Shown here piece after piece: positions 58,062-64,000 of a DNA stretch of 64,000 nucleotides. Made by a program: the position numbers and the translations under genes. The notes under the pieces are model-generated. The model saw only the letters and a program-made list of their open reading frames with translations. It was not told the origin of the DNA and made no database searches. How positions within the stretch are numbered: the stretch's first letter is position 1; every line of letters begins with the position of its first letter. The stretch comes from an uncultured Bradyrhizobium sp. (GTDB taxonomy: Bacteria; Pseudomonadota; Alphaproteobacteria; Rhizobiales; Xanthobacteraceae), in contig NZ_CAKZHY010000095.1 in NCBI RefSeq assembly GCF_936928535.1, positions 124,001 through 188,000 on the forward strand. Reading direction: 5' to 3'.

Positions 58062-58952
58062 TCATCCTTGATCCACCACGCACTCCGCACCATCGATGAC
58101 GTATGCGGCGTGCCGAAAATCCCTGATGGTCGCCAGCTTGTCGGCCGACCAGTTCAGCAGCACGAAATATTTCGGCCGCCCGTTCAGCTCGCTTGGATCG
58201 AACACCAGAATCGCGGGACGTCCATCGACCTGCCCGGTCACCAGATGCCAGTTGTTGATCTTTGAATAATTGCCGAAGTAAGTCGACACCGCGGCCTTGC
58301 CTTTCAGCCTGGTGCGGTTGACGAGCTCGAGCCTGACGTCGTCGGCGATCATGGCGCGGATCGCGTCGAAGTCGCGCGCATTGAAATGGCCGACATAGGC
58401 GTTGAGCCGCGCCCGATCGGTTTCCGACAGGCCCGGCTGCGGTGCGTCGTCCGGCTCCGCAGCGAGCTCACGCAGCTGCGTGCGCCCGCGATTAAGCGCG
58501 GCCTTCACCGCCGGCAGGCTGAAATCCATGATGTCGCAGACCTCGGCAAGCGAGCAGCCGAGCACGTCCATCAGGATCACGCTCGACCGCTGCGCCACCG
58601 GCAGCCGCATGAAGGTACGCAGACTGGTCGCAGCGATCTGGCGGCTTTCCACGTCATCGAGCTGCCCGGCGATCATGTCCACCTCCTCAGCCGAATGCAG
58701 CGCCTCCTGCCGGTTACGGCGACGCAGGAAATCCAGCGCGGTGTTGTGCGCGATGCGGAACAGCCAGCCTTGCGGATTGACGACGGGCGAGGCTGACTGC
58801 AGCGCAGCCATCGCCTTGATGAGCGCATCCTGCAACACGTCCTCACCGTCGATGACCGAGCCAACCATGCGGGCGCAGTAGCGATGCAACTGCGGCCGCA
58901 TCCGCGCCAACAGGGCCTCGATGTCGACGGCAGCCGCCGGATCTGTCGCCAT
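58062..58952 (-). CDS. ECF-type sigma factor with C-terminal SnoaL/NTF2-like extension
   Basis: RYCARMVGSVIDGEDVLQDALIKAMAAL; RSSVILMDVLGCSLAEVCDIMDFSLPAVKAALNRGRTQLRE; AYVGHFNARDFDAIRAMIADDVRLELVNRTRLKGKAAVSTYF. Confidence 0.9.
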   Translation of the reverse strand: MATDPAAAVDIEALLARMRPQLHRYCARMVGSVIDGEDVLQDALIKAMAALQSASPVVNPQGWLFRIAHNTALDFLRRRNRQEALHSAEEVDMIAGQLDDVESRQIAATSLRTFMRLPVAQRSSVILMDVLGCSLAEVCDIMDFSLPAVKAALNRGRTQLRELAAEPDDAPQPGLSETDRARLNAYVGHFNARDFDAIRAMIADDVRLELVNRTRLKGKAAVSTYFGNYSKINNWHLVTGQVDGRPAILVFDPSELNGRPKYFVLLNWSADKLATIRDFRHAAYVIDGAECVVDQG

Positions 58953-58972
58953 TGCTCCTCCGCCTCGCCTGG

Positions 58973-59281
58973 TCAGGACCCGTCCAGCATACGGTAATTG
59001 CCGACGATCCTCACGTCACGAACCACCGGCGGCTCCGCGCAGCGATCCCGGATGCCGTCCTGGAACACCTGAAACGCCCTAAGCTTCGGGATCGGGCTCG
59101 AGCCGTCCTCCGCCGCGCCCTCGACCAAATGGATGAAGGTGTCGTCCTCCAGCCGCAGCGTCAGATAGCGCACGCCATCGGGCGCCGCCGCCTTCAATTC
59201 CGCAAATACGGCCGCAACCAGCTCGGCGTTCCGATCGGCCAGCTCCGGCTTGACCCTGTATCTGATCAGCGTTCTTCTCAT
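58973..59281 (-). CDS. Conserved hypothetical protein, ABM/dimeric alpha-beta barrel-like
   Basis: MRRTLIRYRVKPELADRNAELVAAVFAELKAAAPDGVRYLTLRLEDDTFIHLVEGAAEDGSSPIPKLRAFQVFQDGIRDRC. Confidence 0.75.
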   Translation of the reverse strand: MRRTLIRYRVKPELADRNAELVAAVFAELKAAAPDGVRYLTLRLEDDTFIHLVEGAAEDGSSPIPKLRAFQVFQDGIRDRCAEPPVVRDVRIVGNYRMLDGS

Positions 59282-59544
59282 TACGCGCTCCTCAGCTTGT
59301 GTTGCGACCCAGTTGCTCATCACGCGCCATCGTCGACTTTAGCATGAGCTTCCCGGATGTCCGGGGTCCCGATTTGCCGGATCAAGCTCGCGTCAATGGC
59401 CGCGTCACCCCAAAAGACGCTTTCCAGCCGCCAAAGGATTCGGTCCGCAAAAGATTATTTCCGGACGCACCCTTTGCCCCATCGACCTCGTCTAGCCCGC
59501 AGAACGCGCCGCGACAGGGCGGCGCGACGCAGGGAGAGAGGGCG

Positions 59545-60950
59545 ATGCAGACCCCGACCAATCGCGCCGAGAAGAACTGGGTCCTTGGCGTCACCGCGCT
59601 GGCATCCTTCATGATGGCGCTCGACGCCATGATCATTACGACCGCATTCGCCTCTATCCGTACCGAATTCGGCAGTCCGGTCGAAACGCTGCAATGGACC
59701 GTCAACGCCTTCAACCTGATCTTCGCCGTCCTGCTCCTGACCGGCGCCGCGCTCGGCGATCGCTTCGGCCGCCGCCGCATGTTCGCGACCGGGATCGCGC
59801 TGTTCGTCGTTGCATCGGCGGCCTGTGCGCTGGCAGGCAGCGCCTCCGCGCTGATCGCTGCCCGCGCGCTGCAAGGCGCCGGCGCCGCGCTCGTGATGCC
59901 GCTGGCGATGGCGATCCTGAGCGGCACGTTCGGCCGGGAGGAGCGCGCCCGCGCGCTCGGCATCTTCAGCAGCATCACCGGCTGCGCGCTGATCATCGGC
60001 CCGGCCATCGGCGGCTTCATCACCGAACATTTTGGCTGGCGCTGGGTATTCTGGATCAACCTGCCGATCGGCTTGATCGCAATCGCGCTGGTGCTGGCAC
60101 GGTTGCGCGAAAGCTTCGGGCCTTCTGCCGCACTGGACATCCCCGGACTGTCGCTCGTCGCTCTCGCGGCACTCGCGCTAGTCTGGAGCCTGTTGCGCGG
60201 CAATGCCGTCGGGTGGGCGAGGCCGAGATCATGGGCACGCTGATGTCAGGCCTGGTGTTCACGGCCGGCTTCGTGCTTTGGGAATTGCGCGCCGTCGCGC
60301 CGATGGTGCCGATGCGGCTGTTTGCGTCGCGTGCCCTCGCCGCCGGCATGTCGGCGAGCGTGCTGTTCTACGCTGCGATGTATGGCGTCCTGTTCCTGCT
60401 GCCACAGTTCCTGCAGACGACGCTGGGCTTCGATGCCTTCGGCGCCGGACTTCGCCTGCTGCCCTGGACTGCGACGCTGTTCGTCACCGCACCCATAGCC
60501 GGCGCGGTCGTCAACAGGCTCGGCGAGCGGCCGCTGGTGGTGATGGGATTGCTGATGCAGGCGATCGGCCTTGGCTGGATCGCGGAGATTGCGAGTCCTG
60601 CGTTGGCCTATTCCGCTCTGGTGGCGCCGCTCGTGCTGGCGGGCGTCGGCGTCTCGATGGCGATGCCGGCCGCGCAAAACGCCATCCTAGGCTCGGTCGC
60701 GATCGCCGAAATGGGCAAGGCGTCCGGCGTCTTCAACATGGGCCGCTTCCTCGGCGGCATGTTCGGCATCGCCGCACTGGTGGCCAGCTTCTCGGCCCAC
60801 GGCGGGGCCTACTCGGCCGCGCATTTCGACGGTGGATTTGCCGCGGCGATGCGCCTTGCGGCAACGCTGTCGCTGGCAGGCGCGATCGCGGGATTCTTCC
60901 TGCCGGCACGGCGACGGGCCGCCGTCGCAGCCGCGCCGCAAGATGCGTGA
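59545..60950 (+). pseudogene. MFS transporter (DHA2/EmrB-like), split by a single-base frameshift near 60215-60217
   Basis: Frame A: MQTPTNRAEKNWVLGVTALASFMMALDAMIITTAFASIRTEFG...SLLRGNAVGW then off-frame ARPRSWAR*; frame B resumes GEAEIMGTLMSGLVFTAGFVLWELRAVAPMVPMRLFASRALAAG... to 60950. Confidence 0.88.
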
Positions 60951-60975
60951 CGCGCGCAACGCCGGAGGTTCGCTG

Positions 60976-61371
60976 TCAGGGCTTACCGCTGACGCGCTTT
61001 TCAAGCTGCAACGTCCGCTCGACCAAGTCATCCAATTCAAACGATTGGGAGTCGAGAAACGCGACGGACCCGTTGTTGGGGTCAGCAGCCAGACGGTGGG
61101 TCTGGCTCAAATGATGTTTGAGCCAGGTCCTTTGCTCTTGCTGCAATTGCGCCCGCGTCATGTCCGCGGAGCTGTGCATCAGGGCCTGATAGGCGGCATT
61201 CAGCCTCGCGTCCCACTTATCGATCTCGGCTTTGCCGCAATCCAGCATTTTAGAGGAAACGCCGTCGGCTTGAGCCACGCACGCATCGAACTCCGCACTC
61301 TGCTGCGCGCTTGCAGAAAATGTGACGAGATAGAGGGCGGCTGCCAAAACGGGAGCTGACTTCCAGAACAT
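60976..61371 (-). CDS. Secreted LprI-like (DUF1311) domain protein
   Basis: Signal peptide; FDACVAQADGVSSKMLDCGKAEIDKWDARLNAAYQALM...QLQQEQRTWLKHH. Confidence 0.82.
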   Translation of the reverse strand: MFWKSAPVLAAALYLVTFSASAQQSAEFDACVAQADGVSSKMLDCGKAEIDKWDARLNAAYQALMHSSADMTRAQLQQEQRTWLKHHLSQTHRLAADPNNGSVAFLDSQSFELDDLVERTLQLEKRVSGKP

Positions 61372-61575
61372 CCTAGCGGTCTCACTCGTCGATCCGACGA
61401 AACCTAGCCCGCGCGTTATGGCTATTTCGCGACGACTTTAAAGGCAAGGGCACTGGGCACCGAGCGCCCAGGCAGGCTATTGTAGATCGATCACTCTTCC
61501 AGCACACGGTGGGGATGAAACGTCGATCGGATGGGGATCGTCGGGACTGACCGCGACGCCGACTGGATGATCGGG

Positions 61576-63057
61576 TCAGTCCAGCTTGATCCAGACCCCC
61601 TTCGTGTTCAGGTACTCGTCGAGCTGTTCGGTACCGCCCTCACGGCCATATCCGCTCATCTTGTAGCCGCCGAAGGGCAATGCAGGATCGATGGCGTGGT
61701 AGGTGTTCACCCAGACCGAGCCCGCGCGCAGGCTGCGCGAGACGATGTGGGCCTTGCTCACGTCGCGGGTAAAGACACCCGCCGCAAGCCCGTATGGCGT
61801 CGCGTTGGCCCGCTCCACGGCTTCATCGAGCGTATCGAACGGCAGCGCGGAGATGACTGGACCAAAGATTTCGTCACGGGCGATCTGCATATTGTCGGAG
61901 ACACCGGCGAACACGGTCGGTTCGACGAAATTGCCCTTGGCGAGACTTCCTTCTCTCAACCGCCGGCCACCGGTCACGACCTTCGCGCCCTCGTCACGTC
62001 CGCTTCGCAGGAAGCCTTCGACCTTGTCGAGTTGCCGCGCGGAAACAAGGGGGCCAATCTCCGTCGTAGGATCAGCGCCATCACCGATCTTCAGGCCCGA
62101 GGCGAATTTCGCCAGCCGCTCGACTAACTCGTCATGGATCTTCCGCTCGACGAACAAGCGTGACCCGGCGATGCAGATCTGGCCCGAATTCGCGAATGCC
62201 GCCATCGCTGCAATCGGAACAGCCTTGTCGAGGTCGGCGTCGGCGCAGACGATGACCGGCGACTTTCCACCAAGCTCGAGAGACACCCGCTTGAGGTTGC
62301 CGGCAGAAGCACGGATGATGGCCTGCCCGGTCGCCGTGGATCCCGTGAAGACGATCTTGTCTACGCCGGGATGTTCGGCCAAAGGCGCACCAGCCTCGGG
62401 ACCGGTTCCGGTGACGACGTTGACGACGCCCGGTGGCACGCCCGCCTCGTTCATCAAATCTGCGATCAGGAGCGGCGTCAGCGGCGCCTCTTCGGAGGGC
62501 TTGAGCACGATCGTGCAGCCGGTCGCCAGCGCAGGTCCGATCTTCCAGACCGACGCAGCCGTGGGCGCGTTCCAGGGAATGATCGCGCCGACGACGCCGA
62601 CGGGCTCCTTCCGCGTGAACGAGACGATGTCGCCCGGGAGCGAATTATCGATCGTCTGGCCGTGAATCGCGGTCGCCATGCCGGCGTAATATCTGAGCAT
62701 GCCGAGCACGCGCAGCTTGTTCGCCCGCGTCCTCACGATCGGCATGCCCATGTCCGCCGTGTCGGACTGGCTGATCTCCTCCCAGTGCTTCTCAACCAGA
62801 TCGGCGATGCGCAGGAGCAGAACTTGCCGCTCGAACGGCTTGAAGCGGCTCCAAGGTCCCACGAAGGCCCGACGCGCGGCGGTCACGGCGATGTCGATGT
62901 CGCCGGAATCGCCACACGGGACACGCCCGATCACCTCACCCGTTGCCGGGTTGCGCGTCTCGAAGACTTGCCCCGAGCGGGCCTCAACCCACGCGCCATC
63001 GACGAACATCTTGCGAGTCCGGCCGTCCAGGGGAAATCGGATATCGATCTTTGTCAT
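61576..63057 (-). CDS. NAD(P)-dependent aldehyde dehydrogenase
   Basis: MTKIDIRFPLDGRTRKMFVDGAWVEARSGQVFETRNPATGEVIGRV; VGAIIPWNAP; VSLELGGKSPVIVCADADLD; NSGQICIAGSRLFV; WVNTYHAIDPALPFGGYKMSGYGREGG. Confidence 0.95.
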   Translation of the reverse strand: MTKIDIRFPLDGRTRKMFVDGAWVEARSGQVFETRNPATGEVIGRVPCGDSGDIDIAVTAARRAFVGPWSRFKPFERQVLLLRIADLVEKHWEEISQSDTADMGMPIVRTRANKLRVLGMLRYYAGMATAIHGQTIDNSLPGDIVSFTRKEPVGVVGAIIPWNAPTAASVWKIGPALATGCTIVLKPSEEAPLTPLLIADLMNEAGVPPGVVNVVTGTGPEAGAPLAEHPGVDKIVFTGSTATGQAIIRASAGNLKRVSLELGGKSPVIVCADADLDKAVPIAAMAAFANSGQICIAGSRLFVERKIHDELVERLAKFASGLKIGDGADPTTEIGPLVSARQLDKVEGFLRSGRDEGAKVVTGGRRLREGSLAKGNFVEPTVFAGVSDNMQIARDEIFGPVISALPFDTLDEAVERANATPYGLAAGVFTRDVSKAHIVSRSLRAGSVWVNTYHAIDPALPFGGYKMSGYGREGGTEQLDEYLNTKGVWIKLD

Positions 63058-63291
63058 TCGCTCAGTCTTTCCTGTCTCAACACGCATTCCGGGTCTAGGC
63101 TGCTGGCATCGTCTTTCGAAAGAGCCGCGCCAAGTCGGAAATATAGGCTTGACCATGGCCGCTCTCGACCACGGCCGCAATGGCAGAGCCGACCCCCTTG
63201 GCGACGAGGGGCCAGAATCTTGATTTAGCGCAACGTGAATATCGATCGCCGGGGTCACCGTGCCTTTCTTGCCGAGGGTGGGGATGACGAT

Positions 63292-64000
63292 ATGTATGCG
63301 ATGGTCCTATCCGCACGCGGCGGGCCGCTAGTGCTCCAACAACGACCGGACCCCACACCTGGTCCGGGCGAAGTCCGCGTCAAGGTCGGTGCCTGTGGTG
63401 TTTGCCGTACCGATCTGCACGTCGTCGACGGTGACCTTCCCGATGTTCCCTATCCAATTGTTCCAGGCCATGAGGTCGTCGGCCGTGTCGACGCAGTGGG
63501 AGACGGCGTTACGGATCTGGTGCCGGGAATGCGCGTCGGCGTTCCCTGGCTCGGATACACCTGCGGTGAGTGCTTCTACTGCCGCGCAGATAAGGAAAAC
63601 CTCTGCGACCACCCCAAATTCACCGGCTACACGCGCGATGGCGGCTTCGCGAGTCACCTGGTCGCCAATGCCCGATATTGCTTTCCGCTCGGCGAGCAGG
63701 GTGATGATGCTGCCATCGCGCCGCTGCTCTGTGCTGGCCTGATCGGCTGGCGATCTCTGGTGATGGCCGGCGAAGGGAAAACGTTGGGCATTTACGGCTT
63801 CGGAGCGGCCGGTCATATCATCGCGCAAGTCGCCCGAGCCCAAGGCCGATCGATTTACGCGTTCACCCGCAGCGGTGATCGAGACGCACAGCACCTGGCC
63901 CTCTCGCTTGGCGCGGCTTGGGCCGGCGCGTCCGAAGATGAGCCGCCGTCCGAATTGGACGCAGCCATCATATTTGCACCGATCGGCGCGCTGGTGCCGC
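63292..64000 (+). CDS. Zn-dependent alcohol dehydrogenase, partial (runs off the window)
   Basis: MYAMVLSARGGPLVLQQRPDPTPGPGEVRVKVGACGVCRTDLHVVDGDLPDVPYPIVPGHEVVGRV; GYTCGECFYCRADKENLCDHPKFTGYTRDGGFASH; GIYGFGAAGHIIAQVARAQG. Confidence 0.93.
   Translation, partial: MYAMVLSARGGPLVLQQRPDPTPGPGEVRVKVGACGVCRTDLHVVDGDLPDVPYPIVPGHEVVGRVDAVGDGVTDLVPGMRVGVPWLGYTCGECFYCRADKENLCDHPKFTGYTRDGGFASHLVANARYCFPLGEQGDDAAIAPLLCAGLIGWRSLVMAGEGKTLGIYGFGAAGHIIAQVARAQGRSIYAFTRSGDRDAQHLALSLGAAWAGASEDEPPSELDAAIIFAPIGALVP

Noticed and set aside
1-64000. tRNA/rRNA genes, prophage, transposase or integrase
   Set aside because: No sequence or ORF with the relevant signatures was recognised; a tRNAscan-SE/ISfinder run would be needed to exclude them formally.

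Overview
This GC-rich alphaproteobacterial window looks Bradyrhizobium-like from codon style, intergenic palindromes and a BJP-1-like metallo-beta-lactamase; that taxonomic call is an inference. Roughly the first 36 kb forms a lanthanide/PQQ periplasmic oxidation supercluster. It contains a TonB receptor, a divergent two-component system, fghA, a lut/ped-type ABC system with its YVTN beta-propeller, and quinoprotein relay proteins (CXXXCW, SoxYZ-like, SoxH-like, two MoxJ-like binding proteins). It also contains an uncharacterised NitT/TauT-type ABC transporter, a lanmodulin-like EF-hand protein, a 26-aa pqqA missing from the ORF track, and three PQQ dehydrogenases that all carry the D-x-D lanthanide signature. 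One of these is xoxF with xoxG. The cluster is completed by the glutathione formaldehyde pathway (adhC-type dehydrogenase, gfa), a Tat-exported molybdopterin aldehyde oxidoreductase and an orphan Rieske protein. The rest of the window holds tup-like transport genes, an OprB porin, a B3 metallo-beta-lactamase, a GGDEF/EAL protein, a hut cluster with a perfect 20-bp HutC-type operator, a NitT/TauT ABC plus M20 hydrolase, an ECF sigma factor, a frameshifted MFS transporter, and an ALDH/ADH pair at the right edge. The most interesting signals are the lanM-pqqA-outer-membrane-protein gene string, the third PQQ dehydrogenase (no vicinal Cys pair, linked to a Rieske protein), and the inverted-repeat cluster upstream of the TonB receptor. 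All calls come from reading the sequence; no database search was run.
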